DNA of 64,000 bases from the NCBI GenBank assembly GCA_027924585.1, contig BSBM01001138.1, forward strand, positions 14,069,001 through 14,133,000. The letters run 5' to 3'. The notes under the pieces were generated by a model that ran no database searches, had not been told where the DNA came from, and was given only the letters and a program-made list of their open reading frames with translations. The stretch comes from Larix kaempferi. Its lineage: Eukaryota > Streptophyta > Pinopsida > Pinales > Pinaceae. Below are positions 1 to 11,629 of the stretch, piece by piece. Numbering within the stretch: position 1 is the first letter of the stretch; every line of letters begins with the position of its first letter. The translations under genes and the position numbers were made by a program.

Positions 1-1075
1 GGATTGTAGGGAGTGGTTAGTTCCCTCTTGATTCCAGATTCCTTACAAAAATCTTCAAATTTCTTTGAAGTATATTCTCCACCATTATCTGTTCTGAGAA
101 TCTTGATTTTCTTTTCTGAGAGATTTTCTATTAGGGCCTTGAACTCTTTGAATTTTCCAAAGACTTCATTCTTACCTTTTAGAAAGTATATCCAAGTCTT
201 CCTTGAATAGTCATCAATGAAAGATAGATAGTATTCAAACCCACTTAGGGACGTGGTGGGCATTGGTCCACATACATCTGAGTGTATTAACTCCAAAATG
301 TTCTTAGTCTTTGTTTCACTTTTTGGAAAAGGGTTCTTGACATTCTTCCTTTTTTCACATCCTTTGCATGAGCCATTATGGTCAATTTTTAAGTCTGGTA
401 ATCCTATGACCACCTTGCTCACATAGGGTAGGGCCTTGTAGTTAATGTGAGCAAGCCTTCTATGCCATAGTTCACTAGGGCTAGAGGTTTCATGGACAAG
501 GGCAGCTTCTAGGTGACCCTTCAGTTTGCAAAGACCTCCTTCTTCTTCACCAATGACAATTGCATCCTCAATTGATTTTCCTTTGGGACACATAAGTACT
601 TGACCATCAATAAATGCAATTCTAAATCCTTTCTTATCTAGTGCTGAGATAGAAAGTAGGTTCTTCTTCAAACCTGGAACATATTAAATTTCTTTCATCT
701 TCAAGGGTGTTCCAGAATCAAGCTTGTAGCTTGCTTCACCAATTCCCTTTATGGGATATTGATAATCATCTCCTAGAGATACCTTTTGTGGAGAAGAGTT
801 TTCTTCATGTCTTGAGAAGTTTTCTTTTGACCTGTCATGTGCTTTGAAGCACCACTGTTAATGATCCATGTATCTTCTCCAAGAGACAAAGATCCAGAGA
901 GTGCAGAAAATAGAACATACTCTTCTGCATCTTCTTCTTCATTCCTTCTAGATCTTTTCCTAGGGAGAGGCCTTTCTTCTTCTTCTTCATTTCTTTTGGA
1001 TCTTTTCCTATGAGGCCTTACTTCCTCTTCTTCTTCTTCACTATCATCTTCTGCAAGATGTGCTTGATGTCTTTT
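1..1075 (-). pseudogene. Copia-1 pol fragment: protease and integrase, partial
   Basis: In frame with gag after its TAG comes a Glu-rich linker, then the protease active-site block W-I-I-N-S-G-A-S-x-H-M at about 839-871. The catalytic Asp of D-S-G is Asn here (GAC to AAC). Right after H-M-T-G the frame shifts by one base near 830. The remainder reads as integrase: an HHCC zinc-binding segment (H near 470, C-x-x-C near 350-365), then the core with H-S-D-V near 265-285, F-I-D-D-Y near 215, and T-D-N-G-G-E-Y near 75-95. The window start truncates the core before the catalytic Glu. The active-site Asn, TAG and frameshift make this copy inactive. Confidence 0.85.
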
Positions 1076-1867
1076 CTAGTGAAGATTTTTTTTCTTGATT
1101 GAAGGACAAAATCTAGAAATGTGTCCTTCTTTATGACAGTTGAAACATTGGAAGGAAGAGAACTTTCCTTTTCCTTTCTTCTGAAATATTTGTGGAGATT
1201 GAGACTCCTTGTGCTTGTCCTTCTTGAAGTAAGATTGATTCTTCCTTCTCTTAGTGTGTGCAGCCAAGGCTTGGTCATCCTCCTTGAGAAGGGCTTCTCT
1301 ATTGGCTACCCTAGCTTCTTCTTGAACACAATCCTCCCATACTACATCAAACTTCATACTTTCTTTTATGTCACACATGGTTTGTATGAATGACTCCCAA
1401 GGTCTAGTGAGACCATTTAGAGCAGTCATCACAAGTTCATCTTCACCAAGAGTATCACCAATGGCATCTAGTTGCTCCTTGATTTGGGAGACCCTTGAGA
1501 AGTAGTCTTGAATAAATTCTCCTTTGTGCATCTTGGTACTCTTCAACTGAGTTCTTAGATTCATCTTCTTATTGATGTTCTTTCCTTCATACATTCTTCC
1601 TAGGGCATCATACATTTCATTTGGAGTCTTCTTAGATGCCACTTGGGGAATCAAGTGGTCTTTAATAGAATCAACAATGATTCTATTTTCCCTAACCAAA
1701 TCCTTTCTATGCTTCTCTTTGGTTTCATCTCCTTCGGGTTCTGCAACTTCATCCTTGATATATTGAGCAAGATCATTCTCTTCAAGAATGAGACCAATTC
1801 TGTATTTCCATGCCCGGAAATTCTCTATACCTTCAAGCTTGTCTTCAAGCTTAGTGCTTGGAGCCAT
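1076..1867 (-). CDS. Copia-1 gag (capsid/nucleocapsid), ends at an in-frame TAG
   Basis: 263 codons. The N-terminal two thirds match the plant copia gag type (UBN2/DUF4219 families): a W-K-Y-R-I segment near residue 20, a long helical region, and the L-N-G-L-x-x-x-W-E-x-F block near residues 150-160. A CCHC zinc knuckle (C-F-N-C, then H and C with CX2CX4HX4C spacing) lies near residues 241-254. The ATG at 1867 is the first in the frame after the leader. The stop at 1076-1078 is probably not native: the same frame continues for about 80 more codons, through an acidic/basic linker into the protease site, so gag-pol was one polyprotein and this TAG is a mutation. Confidence 0.85.
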   Translation of the reverse strand: MAPSTKLEDKLEGIENFRAWKYRIGLILEENDLAQYIKDEVAEPEGDETKEKHRKDLVRENRIIVDSIKDHLIPQVASKKTPNEMYDALGRMYEGKNINKKMNLRTQLKSTKMHKGEFIQDYFSRVSQIKEQLDAIGDTLGEDELVMTALNGLTRPWESFIQTMCDIKESMKFDVVWEDCVQEEARVANREALLKEDDQALAAHTKRRKNQSYFKKDKHKESQSPQIFQKKGKGKFSSFQCFNCHKEGHISRFCPSIKKKNLH

Positions 1868-2162
1868 ATTCTCTTGGGGGAGTCCAAGAGATAAATGATA
1901 GAGTAGGAAACTTTACCTTTTCACTTTTCCGGATTTGCAACAGATATTCTGGTTTATCGCACTTTTGGTAAAACTAGGGTTTGACTTTCTCAGAGTTCTA
2001 CCCAACCAAAAACCTCGATCCAAAGCTTAAAATATAGATCTTTAAAATGGAAACTCAGCCATGCAACCAGAATCCAAAAATACTAACTTTTGCAGAAACC
2101 CTAATTTTGGGAGAGAGAGAGAAATATAATTTCACCTTGTGAAAGATGTTCTATTCAGGCTA

Positions 2163-2174
2163 GCTCTGATACCA
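2163..2174 (-). other. Primer-binding site, initiator tRNA-Met type
   Basis: The minus strand reads TGGTATCAGAGC immediately after the LTR end. This is the standard plant copia PBS, complementary to the 3' end of initiator tRNA-Met, where minus-strand DNA synthesis starts. Confidence 0.93.
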
Positions 2175-2675
2175 TGTTAATATTATTCTAATTTGACTAG
2201 CAAGATCACTGAAAGAAACATAATCACAAGATAGACAAAGATATTACCTTGGGAAACCCTCATGGGGTAGAAAACCCAGCAAAGCTTTCCTCAATAAGAT
2301 GATCAACCAAAATACAAGATGTGCTCCAAGACTTGACCTCCTTCTTCTCTACCTCCTATGCAGACCTCTCAAACACAAGTGCACTAATTTCTGAGTTGAG
2401 AAAGTGTGTCAAATGCAGAGCTCTCCTCCTCTACTTATACTGATTCCCAACTAACTAAAATCCCTAATGGGGCCGACCTATCCTAGTGAAGTCTAATAAC
2501 CCCTAAATAATAAACTCAGGGCCAACTCCCACATGGTCGGTCTAATAACCCTAGTTACCACAATTCATTGGAGGAATAAACATCTTCGGATACATAATAG
2601 AATCACCTCGGAGGGATGAAACATCTCCGGAATAATAAAGTACAAATATAATATTCTTAGAAGTTACAATATTCA
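2175..2675 (-). repeat. 5' LTR of Copia-1 (501 bp)
   Basis: On the minus strand it starts TG at 2675 and ends in AACA at 2175, directly against the primer-binding site. A TATA-like box (TATAAGTAG on minus) lies near 2432-2445. U3 carries two copies of a GGTTATTAGAC motif that also occurs three times in the U3 of Copia-2 (26296-26984). The partner LTR is outside the window, so the outer edge at 2675 rests on the TG dinucleotide and on resumption of LINE coding sequence. Confidence 0.8.
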
Positions 2676-2681
2676 ATAACT

Positions 2682-3950
2682 ACTTTTAAGAATCAAAACC
2701 CAGTGGAATGTATGTGCGTTAGATGTGGTGGGTCACTCTGGTGGTACCTTGGTCACTTGGGATCCTTCGTTGGCTGATATAAAATATTTTCAAACTTGTG
2801 CAGGCATTTTGGTTGAGGGGAGGTTCAAAGGGTTTCAGTATTTAGTCAGGGTTTTAAACATTTACAAGCCCTATCATCAATGTAGATGTTTTTGGGATTG
2901 GATTTATGCAACTGGACTATTAAAGGATTTGATTCTCATTTTCGCAGGGGATCTTAACTTTATAATGACCTAGATGAAGTTTCGGGATCGGGGAACCTTT
3001 TGGACCTTTTAGCTAATTTTTTCACTTCTATGTTTGAAGATTCCAATATGGTTGATATTGTGCCCCATGTTTTATTTCCGACCTGGTTGAATGGTAGGTG
3101 TGGGAAGGATGGTATTGCTAAGCGTCTTGATCGCTTCTTTATGGATGAGGACCTATGTGGAGCTGTCGGTAAGTACCGTGCCTGGTCATTTTCAGTGGGG
3201 ATCTCAGACCATAAGGCTCATATTACAATTGGATTTTGAGAAGCAATATAAAGTGTATCCGTTCAAGTTAAACCCTGGTCTACTTATGGATGTTTCTTTC
3301 TGTGAGATGGTTAGGAATAATTGGTTGGACCTGTCACAAAAGATTCAGTTGTCTCCATTGATGGGGTTAACACAGAAAGTATCCCTATTAAAAGAGTTGG
3401 TTATTGAGTGGGTGAAAGTTAAAAAATCAAAAAATCAGAAAATATTGGTTGATATTGAGCAGGAAATACAGGACATTACGACTCGTATGGATGAGTCATT
3501 ATTCTCTATGGAACACAGAAACCATCTCATTAACTTGATGAAAACAAAGGACCTGATACTTCCGCAACATGAAGAAGAACAACGTCAAAAAATTAGGGCG
3601 ATTTGGTTGAAAGTAGGGGACCAGAATACTAGAATTTTTCTCAGGTTTGCTAACCAAAGGTGTTTGATGAATGCCATCTGGGATATAAAGATGGATGGGG
3701 ACAGGATTGTAAGTGATAGTATTTCAATAAAAAGTACTGCCAGTGAATGTTTTAAGGGTATTTACACAAGTAGCAAATCCAATAATATACAAAATCAATT
3801 ATTGACTATCCAAAACTTCTCCTGCTTCTTCAATGAGGAAGATTGCACGGAAGTGGGAAAACCTATCACTGTTGATGAAGCCCATACAACTCTCAAGATT
3901 TTTGCTAAGGACAAAATCCCTGGTCCCGAATGGTGGACGATGGAATTCTA
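2682..3950 (+). pseudogene. LINE-A ORF2, endonuclease domain and linker
   Basis: Exonuclease-endonuclease-phosphatase fold pieces typical of plant LINE ORF2: H-S-G-G-T-L-V-T-W near 2730-2755, an I-Y-K-P-Y strand near 2860, G-D-L-N-F near 2947-2961 (usual GDFN), a K-R-L-D-R-F segment near 3119-3136, and the S-D-H motif near 3206-3214. The frame changes around 2970-3000 and again near 3240 before the helical linker that leads to RT. The linker has the usual I-W-L-K-x-G-D-x-N-T block near 3600-3635. The domain nicks target DNA for target-primed reverse transcription in intact elements. Confidence 0.75.
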
Positions 3951-4911
3951 ACTCCACTTTTTTTATTTATTTGGTGAGGAGCTCATGGAAGCAATTGAGG
4001 AGTCAAAGAACAAAGAATGGGTTCCTTCCAGCTTAAATACTACCTACATCACTCTAGTTCTGAAAGTGGATAGCCCGGCTGACTTTGATGACTATCGCCC
4101 GATTTCTCTTTGCAACCTCCTATATAAAACTATTACGAAAATCATTGCCGAAAGATTAAAACCTTATCTAGGTAGGTTTTTTTCAGAGGAATAGTTTGGT
4201 TTCTTACCTAATCGCCAGATTATGGATATTGTTGGTGTTGCTCAAGAGGGCCTACATTTTATCAAGTCAAAGAGCTTGAATGGTTTTATACTCAAACTAG
4301 ATCTCCAAAAAGAATATGATAGAGTGTATTGGTCATATTTACGGTTCATTCTTATTCATATTGGTCTTCCAGTGGAATTGGTCAATTGGATGATGGCTTG
4401 TATCACTAGTGCAAGCTTTACGGTGTTGATAAATGGGTCTTCTACCTCCTTTTTTCGAGGGACTCGTGGGCTGAGACAAGGATGTCCATTGTCACCATAC
4501 TTATTCATATTGGCCATTGAGGGCCTTATCTTACTGATAAATAAGGCAAAGTCTCATAGGCTTATCACTGGAATCAAAGTGGCTCGAGATCTCTCGATCT
4601 CACGCCTTCTATTTTTTGACGACATCCTTCTTTTTGGAGCTGGGACTAGAGGGGAACGGCAGCAATATCAAAAGATACTCAATATCTTTTGTGATGCATC
4701 GGGGATGATTATAAATCCCTCCAAATCAGGCTTTGTGTGCATATGTGATGATATAGATACAAATAAGTTCATTGCATATCTATTTCCATATCATATGAAA
4801 TACATCGAGGTAGACATCAAATATCTAGGTTTTATCATGAAACCCAATTTCTACTATGTAGCAAATAGGAACTGGCTTATACAAAATATCACTAGAAGAA
4901 TAAATTCCTAG
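3951..4911 (+). pseudogene. LINE-A reverse transcriptase domain
   Basis: RVT_1-type LINE RT. In order: D-Y-R-P-I-S-L-C-N near 4090-4116, a TAG near 4192 inside the E-x-F-G-F-L-P block, the L-D-L-x-x-x-Y-D-R motif near 4298-4325 (first catalytic Asp present), the R-G-L-R-Q-G-C-P-L-S-P block near 4465-4497, and F-F-D-D near 4612-4623 (usual FADD, both Asp present). It ends at a TAG near 4909. It was split by stops and frame changes but retains its catalytic aspartates. Confidence 0.85.
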
Positions 4912-6660
4912 TCCTATAGGTGGTTGACATTGGGGGGGAGACTTATCTTGGTGAAAACTGTTCTACAAAGTGTCCCTATGTATTGGTTCTCACTTTTGTT
5001 GTTCCTGTGGGGGTGATTGAGAAATTCATCGAAAAATGTTTCATTTCTTGAAGGGTGGCCGGTTTGGTGTCTCGAAGATCCATCTTACCTCTTGGGAGAG
5101 TGTTTCTCTTCCCTTTCATCTTGGGGGATGGGGGATTAAATGTTTGAAGGCATTCAATCGAGCACTCTGTGCCAAGAGTCTCTAGTGTAGTCTCTTTGAT
5201 GAAGGCCTTTGGGGAAAGAATATCAAAGCGAAATATTTGAAAGGGCTCTCTCCAAGCGACTGGTTTAGGGTGCTATGCAAACCTACTTCCAAGATTTTAG
5301 AAGTCTGGAGGAGCCTCCTTAAGGCATTACCAATTATAAATTGTTCTCTTTGTTGGGTGATGGGTCGGGGTATACAAACATTTGTGGGTATTGATACGAT
5401 ATTTTGGGTTTTGAAGAGGGATATAAGCTATCATCAGGACTTGTGAAAGAAATGCAGGGGAGAGGGATTTTCTTTTTGCAGCAAGCGAGAATGTCTCATA
5501 ATGACTCCACAATCTGATGGTATACATCAAATGACCTATCTCTACCTAGCCAACTAAATGATGAATGGGATGCTTTTGTTGATAAGCTAATCTCGACGGG
5601 AATTTATATTACTGAAAAGTTTGATCAGTTGGTTTTGGAAAAGAATCCATTGGTCGGTTTCATTACTGCCAGGTTGGCATATATGACGATGTTTGAATAT
5701 GGGCAGAACCAAGATGGTAGCAGGTGGACGAGGAGGTTGTGGAATGATAAGGTTCCTTTAAAAATTAGTTGCTTCATTTGGCTGTGTTTATAGAACAATA
5801 TATTAACTTGGAAGAACCTTCAGAATCGTGATTTTAAGGGGCCTGGTATATGTCAGTTATGTCATTAGCATCAAGAGGACATTGACAATTTTTTGGGCGA
5901 TGTTATTTTTTCCAACGAATTTGGCATGAGATGAGGTTGTCAAATCCTGTGTTGCCAGTTTGGGACAGAACACACTTCAATGAAAATATGTTTGCATGTT
6001 GTAATCTCCTGTAGGTGAACTTGAATCTGGTATTTTATGCTATCTAGGAAGTCTTGCGAGAAATAAATGGGGTGATCTTCAGGGATCAAAATCCTAATGC
6101 TGAGTTAGTATTTTATCGTATCCGAGCTGTGGCCTCATCCAGCATAGGCTCTCCAAAAAACATCATGAACAGATCTAAATCTTTTTATGAAGCAGGGTAC
6201 CACTTCCTGATTGGTTATTTTGATGGTGCGGCTCAATCGGGATTATGTGGAGCCAGAATGGTACTAAAAATTTCCTCAAATCATTGTTATCATTTGTTGC
6301 TCAAAGCGGGAAGGGGTACTAATTCTAGAGCTGAGCTTTTGGCCTTTTGGGGGATATTGTGGTTTGTGAGGATGGTGAACATTGAATTAGTTCATATTTT
6401 TGCGGATTCTCAATGAATAATTGATTGTACCATGGGAAAATTGAGTTTGAGACCTATTTTACTGGAGCACTGGATGTAGAGGACTCATTCTCTGATTATG
6501 GCATTTTTAAAGATCTCCTTCTCTCACATCTATTGCTTCTTTAATAAGGACGTTGAGGGTATCTCGAATCTGGCTCTGGGTGATATGGATGGGCTTCTTT
6601 TGGTCAAGGATTTCAGAGGAGCACTTCTGGTTAGAAATAACTACCTGGAAATAAGTTAAA
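4912..6660 (+). pseudogene. LINE-A 3' region: thumb, zf-RVT-like and RNase H remnants
   Basis: Fragments in several frames. 5237-5446 resembles the LINE region just after RT. Near 5740-5880 there is an R-R-L-W-x-x-K-V-P-x-K segment followed by Cys/His residues, as in zf-RVT. The 6054-6416 frame carries the RNase H start (Y-F-D-G-A near 6218) and N-S-R-A-E-L near 6322-6339, and ends at a TGA close to an A-D-S-Q strand. A late N-K-D-V-E-G-I-S-N-L-A-L segment near 6540-6575 corresponds to the usual K-x-A-D-x-L-A-x-x-A helix. Decayed. Confidence 0.6.
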
Positions 6661-6888
6661 CGACACTGTTGTTGTTTATTGGACATTATTTTGAATATTA
6701 TATTGACTCTTTATGTGTTATTTAGCTAGTGTATCTTTGTCGAGAAAGCTCTAAGATAGATGTAATTTTGTATCGATGAAAGGTTTATCGGAAATGAGAA
6801 GCAATCTCGCTTCTCTGTTGATGTAATGTTTTGTAGACACATTTTTTTCTTTTAATAAAAGGATGTCTTTTTCGTTATGAAAAAAAAG

Positions 6889-6986
6889 GATGCCCATTCA
6901 ACCTACCCTACCAAAGTTCATATTACCCTTATTTTGCAAAAGTGTATCTTCTACTAACTCTACTTGAGATTTTGGTGCTAGGTCCT
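6889..6986 (-). pseudogene. Gypsy relict (minus), C-terminal pol fragment, downstream half
   Basis: Read on the minus strand it encodes L-A-P-K-S-Q-V-E-L-V-E-D-T near the Gypsy-1 insertion point, which I recognise as the C-terminal region of plant gypsy polyproteins after the integrase. Its upstream half resumes at 21202, on the far side of Gypsy-1. The two halves were one relict before Gypsy-1 inserted and duplicated CTATG. Confidence 0.6.
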
Positions 6987-6991
6987 CTATG
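6987..6991. repeat. Target-site duplication CTATG, left copy of Gypsy-1
   Basis: Identical to 21197-21201. A 5-bp duplication is the normal gypsy integrase footprint. The exact match supports the element boundaries. Confidence 0.9.
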
Positions 6992-8773
6992 TGTAATGTC
7001 CCCATCCAAATAAATCACTAGAAGGGAAAATTCCACCAATCTACTAGTTTCCTAGGTTGGGGTGGAAACATTAGATTTGGAATAAGGGAACTATAAAATA
7101 CCAAATGGACATTAGCTTGAAAAAAAATATTAAAATGGGGATAAATAAATATTTAATATAGGAAAATAAGGTGGCACTTGGTCATTAGGGAACATTGGTG
7201 GTGTGGGACCCAAACAAGAAATATTCTCCATGCCACATGGCATCCTACTCTCACCCATTCGAATCCAAGGTGCACTCTAACGTTCTTGGGGGAGCTGGAA
7301 GGGAATAATACTTGGAATGACTCAATGAGGTTCAAATTTGAGAGGAAGAGTAATTCCCATGGAAGAGGAAGAGGCATCTTGGAGGTATGGTGAAACTTGG
7401 GCTAGATTCCCTAGCTTTTATGACAACAATGATGAAGATGCTATGACACTTATGACAAGGATCAGACCTGATTGCTGACATATGACCTATACGACATGTC
7501 AGGGCTAAAAATAGCCTCTAAGAAGGCGCACAAGGGAGTTAGGGAAGCCAAAGATTCCTCCCTTTGAATTGATGGAAGAAGGAGGCTAGGAATTCTTGGA
7601 CAAGTGGCATACATTGGAATCTCTCCCTAATTTGAGTTGGCATGAAGCTCATGGAAGGAATTTGAACCATGGAGGGCTTGGGAATCTAATAAAAGACAAT
7701 AACCAAGAAGGAGAGTGTCTTTTTATCATTTCTCATTTTGCAAATTGGAGAGCATAGCTTGTCCATGCTAGTGGAGTGTTTACTCTACTTGCCTTAGTAC
7801 CAATTTCGAAGGTGAAAGATTCCCATCCTAATTGGAAATTGGAGAGGCCATTCAAACCTTTCATTTGGAGATACAATGGATTCATTTGTTGTAGGTTGAA
7901 GCTACAGGGATTCTCATGATCTTTTCTTCTTCAACTTGTTCCCACATCTCTCTCACATTTCTCTTCATATTTTGGCTCTTGGAGGAAGGGCGCACATGGT
8001 GAGATGTTCATATCTTTGTGAGAGTACAAGGGGACACATTTATTTGTAATATGATGCATTCACATTGTATTTTATGCTAAGAGAACCTCATGTTGAAACT
8101 CCAAGTGAAATTATGTAAAAATGCCAAACTATGAATGAATGGTGCCATTTTCCCCTATATCTTGTTGTGAGAGCTTGAAGTTGTTTGGTTTCAATTTGTT
8201 TCAGTAAATATCTGTGATTTTATTGATGTATGTAGAGCCATTAATGTAATGAATAATTTTCATACACATTACACAAGTACTTGGAACATTAATCTTGAAA
8301 TTCATAGCAAGTTCTGGAGTTTTTCTATCATTTCCCCTTATGTGAAGACATGTCTACAAATCTCTGATTTATGGGAGTTGCAGCAGCCTTTAGGAACCTG
8401 TTAATGATGCATTTGCGTGCCCATTTAATTCCTATAACTAATCCATGTCTCTTTTTTGAAATTTTAGAGGGTCGTATTGCATTTGGGAAGCCACTAGTGA
8501 CCTCTACCCTTGGGGGTTTGAACCACGAAATTACTAGTAAAATTCCCCATTTTTTCCTGAAGTTAAATGAATGTTGTAGAAGTATTTTGAGAGTTTGAAA
8601 GCACCCATCAGCTTCATTTTTATGTCTTAATACCTTTAAAACACCTTCATACCCAATTTAAGAGCTTTAGGATCCATTTGGAAGCATTTGAGTCATCACT
8701 AGTCTAAGGGTCAAATTGGCCAAAAATTGCAATTTTTCCCAATTTTTCAAATTTTATAAAAAGGGACACTACA
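6992..8773 (+). repeat. 5' LTR of Gypsy-1 (about 1782 bp)
   Basis: Direct repeat of 19414-21196, starting TGTAATGTCCCC and ending GACACTACA. The copies align throughout with scattered substitutions and a few small indels. No protein is encoded; the short open frames inside (for example 7178-7393 and 8371-8598) are not conserved as proteins. At 1.78 kb it is long for an LTR but within the range of plant chromoviruses. Confidence 0.93.
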
Positions 8774-8775
8774 AG

Positions 8776-8787
8776 TGGTATAATATC
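8776..8787 (+). other. Degenerate primer-binding site of Gypsy-1
   Basis: Two bases after the LTR the sequence reads TGGTATAATATC, matching 9 of 12 positions of the tRNA-Met PBS TGGTATCAGAGC. It lies where a PBS must lie, so it is probably a mutated site. Confidence 0.6.
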
Positions 8788-8819
8788 ATGGTCCTTGCAC
8801 CTATTTTGGGTGACCATTT

Positions 8820-10955
8820 ATGAGGTCAAGAAGTCATGTCCCACCCTTAGAGACAGAAACTGAAAGTACCTTTGGTGAAGAGGAAGAAGAAGGAGAAGAG
8901 GTGCACTTTGTCGAGACTATGGCTAAGGATGAGAAAGAAACTTCTAATATGGAGGATAAAGAGGAGTTTAGGAAGTTCATGAAACCATTTTTTGAAGACA
9001 TGACAAGGAAGATAATGCAAGGTTTTGGATTGATGTTTATTCAAATTGGTAGCAAATTGGCAATAGGAGGCAATAGTAGTTCCTCTAGTGAGGAAAAGAA
9101 GGCAATTGGTGGAAGCATTTTCTCAAGGACAGGGCCTCATAATCAACCCAAGGAATTTCAGAGCCCAATAAGATCCACCACACCCAAGTTTATTGAAACT
9201 GAAGAGGACTTTCACATCCCAATTGGAATGCAAGAATTTCTAGCAGAATGGCAGCAGTTGAGTGAAGATTGTAGGAGGACCTTACCATTTGATCAATTCT
9301 TTACCGTCTCAAACAAGCTCAAGATGAGGGGATGCAATAGAAATCTTTTCCAAAACAAAGAATTGAATTATTCCATAGGTAAAATTCCCCTTACTACCTT
9401 TGATGGCTCATCTCAAAGTTCTGCAAATACTTGGATACAAAAGTCAGATGTATATTTTCAGCTGAATCCAATGGTTGAAGAAGATGCTCTAAAAATGGCT
9501 ATTTTGCATCTTGAAGGAGAATCCAATGATTGGTGGTTCCATGGGATTAAAACCTCGGGACATGATCAGGTTACAACATATGAAGAATTTGTTAACAGGG
9601 TATTGGAAATATTCGAGCAAAAATACCCTGGAATGCCTTTCAAGGAACTAGCACAGTTGAAGCAAGTTGGAACATCGGATGAGTACATGTTGGAATTTAA
9701 AAAAATATCAGTTAAGGTGGCTTATATATCTAGGGTTTGATTAGTATTTCTCTTTACTGAAGGTTTGGATGAACATTTGAAGGGTTTAGTTAAATCCCAC
9801 AAACCTACTTCATTGAAAGATACCATGAACTTTGCAAGAGATTTGCAAAATGTGCTACCAAAGACAAGGTATCCCCCCAAGACCAACTTTCCTTACAAGT
9901 TCAGATTTGACAAGAAGCCATGGAAAAAAGATGCATTTGTAAAGGACAAGAAAGAGGGACCAATCAAGGAAGAAATCATAAGAAAGAGACAATGTTACAC
10001 ATGCTTCCAAACATGGGTAGCAGGGCATAAATGTGTTAAGGGGAAAGAAAAATGCATTGAAGTATTTTATGATGATGATGAAGGTGAAGGGGACATTGAG
10101 GAAGAAGAACATCTTTCAGCCCAAGAAGAAGGATATGACACAACAGAAGAAGATCATCCATCACCTGAAAAAGGGAGAATGGAAGTGCTTTCAGGAGTGC
10201 CTCGTTTTCACACCATTCAATGCAAGGGAGTGGTACAAGGGAAAAGGGTTCCGGTATTGGTAGATGGAGGAGTAACTCATAACTTCATTGATGCAGCCAT
10301 GGTGGAGAGGAGAAAGTTACCTACTGAACCATTCGATGGGTTCACAGTCATCATCCCAGGTCACAATACTATGGAGTGCAAAACATGGATTCCAAAGCTA
10401 CAACTCACCATAGGTAATTACACATTTTCCGATAGATTTTATGTGGTGGATGTTGCTGATACTAATGTGGTATTGGGAGTGCAATGGTTGTACTCTATAG
10501 GGGAACATACAATGAACTACCAAATACCTGAAATGAAATTCAAATATTCGGGAGGAAAACAAAGGGTAGTGAGAGGAATGCATACCTATCTGAATCAAGT
10601 GGTGTCTTCCCACAGTATGAGGTCCATATTGAGGCATGGTGATATCGAATGGGATGTTGAATGTTTCATCACTTTCCCCAAGACAAACATAAATATTGCA
10701 GAACATCCAAGGGAGATAAGGCAACTACTACACAAATATGAAAAGGTGTTTGGAGACCTTCTTCTTGGAAGGCCACCTGACAGAAGAGTTGAGCACACGA
10801 TTGTTTTGGAGGTGGGTACTTCACCTATACAAATACCACCATATAGAAACCCAAAAAGGTTCATATATGAGATTGAGAAGGCTATTCAAGAGGCCCTAGA
10901 ATTGGGACTCATTAGACCAAGCTCTATTCCTTATGTTTTTCAGTTGTTTTGGTGA
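8820..10955 (+). pseudogene. Gypsy-1 gag-protease polyprotein, one frame with an internal TGA
   Basis: The frame opens with ATG at 8820, 47 bases after the LTR. Residues about 185-300 are a Retrotrans_gag domain (F-D-G near the start, W near 200, the D-W-W-F block, and F-x-x-K-Y-P). A TGA at 9738-9740 interrupts it (likely CGA originally) and the same frame resumes at once. A zinc knuckle with C-Y-T-C, then G-H-K-C, lies near 9991-10032. The retropepsin segment near 10250-10480 reads V-D-G-G-V-T-H-N-F-I-D, where the usual active site is D-S-G-A-T: Asp is kept, Ser is Gly and Ala is Val. The frame runs into the start of RT and ends at 10955 because of a frameshift near 10938. Confidence 0.85.
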
Positions 10956-11629
10956 AGAAAAAGGATGGGACCTTGAGGATGTGCATTGATTTTATAGCTC
11001 TAAACAAGAATACAATTAAGAATAGATATCCCATACCTAGAATAGATGAGCTCATGGATGAGATATTTGGAGCAAATTTCCTCTCCAAAATTGATCTTAG
11101 ATCTAGTTACCATCAAATTCGAATGAAGGAGGAGGATGTGCAGAAAACTGCTTTCAGATGTCACTATGGCCATTTCGAATTTCTTGTCATGCCTTTTGGT
11201 TTGACCAATGCTCCAGCCACCTTCCTATCATGCATGAAAAAAAAAAAATTCAAGCAGCTTCATAAGTGTGTTTTGGTTTTCTTTGATGATATTTTGATTT
11301 ACAGTAAGACAAGGAATAAGCATTTGAACCATTTAGAAGTTGTATTGAAAATGTTGCATGAACAATCTTTGTTTGCTAAGTTGTCCAAGTGTGAATTTGG
11401 GTTGAAAGAAGTTTTGTATCTTGGGAACATCATTGGGCAAGATGGAGTAAAGGTGCACTTGGAAAAAATAAGGGCTATTCTTGAATGGTCATCACCCAAA
11501 AACATCACGGAATTGGGAGGGTTCATTGGAATATGCACTTACTATAGGAAGTTTGTGAAGGGGTTCTCCAAATTAACTGCTCCACTTATTGATTTGACCA
11601 ATAACGATGCTTTCAAATGGTATCAAGAG
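10941..11629 (+). pseudogene. Gypsy-1 reverse transcriptase, cut by the Gypsy-2 insertion
   Basis: Continues the polyprotein after the frameshift. RT motifs are V-K-K-K-D-G-T-L-R-M-C-I-D-F near 10949, the Y-P-I-P-R-I-D-E-L block, S-K-I-D-L-R-S-S-Y-H-Q near 11082-11117 (first Asp), M-P-F-G-L-T-N-A-P-A-T-F near 11190-11225, and F-F-D-D-I-L near 11278-11295 (both Asp; usual YFDD or YVDD). A run of 12 A near 11237-11248 gives a Lys stretch. The frame continues into the Y-Y-R-K-F-V-K-G-F segment and stops at the insertion point 11629; RNase H resumes at 17412. Confidence 0.9.

Larger units (their letters stand above)
1..2675 (-). mobile_element. Ty1/copia retrotransposon, 5' half (Copia-1)
   Basis: Reading on the minus strand, the order is LTR, tRNA-Met primer site, gag, protease, integrase, which is the copia order (protease-integrase before RT). 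RT, RNase H and the second LTR lie beyond the window start. The 2675 boundary is the TG end of the LTR. Sequence just beyond it reads as LINE endonuclease coding sequence, so I infer that this element sits inside LINE-A. The TSD cannot be checked because the other end is outside the window; the candidate is the 5 bases at 2676-2680. Confidence 0.9.
2676..6888 (+). mobile_element. L1-type LINE, 5' part interrupted or missing (LINE-A)
   Basis: Plus-strand non-LTR element with apurinic endonuclease, RT, zf-RVT-like and RNase H segments in that order. The 3' end has an AATAAA-like signal near 6853 and an A8 run ending at 6888. The first readable codons, from about 2682, are already inside the endonuclease domain and abut the Copia-1 LTR, so the 5' part is probably left of the window. 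At least one TAA (near 6418), several TAG codons and several frame changes show it is dead. Confidence 0.85.

Noticed and set aside
1121-1393. Plus-strand 90-codon frame
   Set aside because: It is opposite the Copia-1 gag, whose minus-strand frame has the CCHC knuckle.
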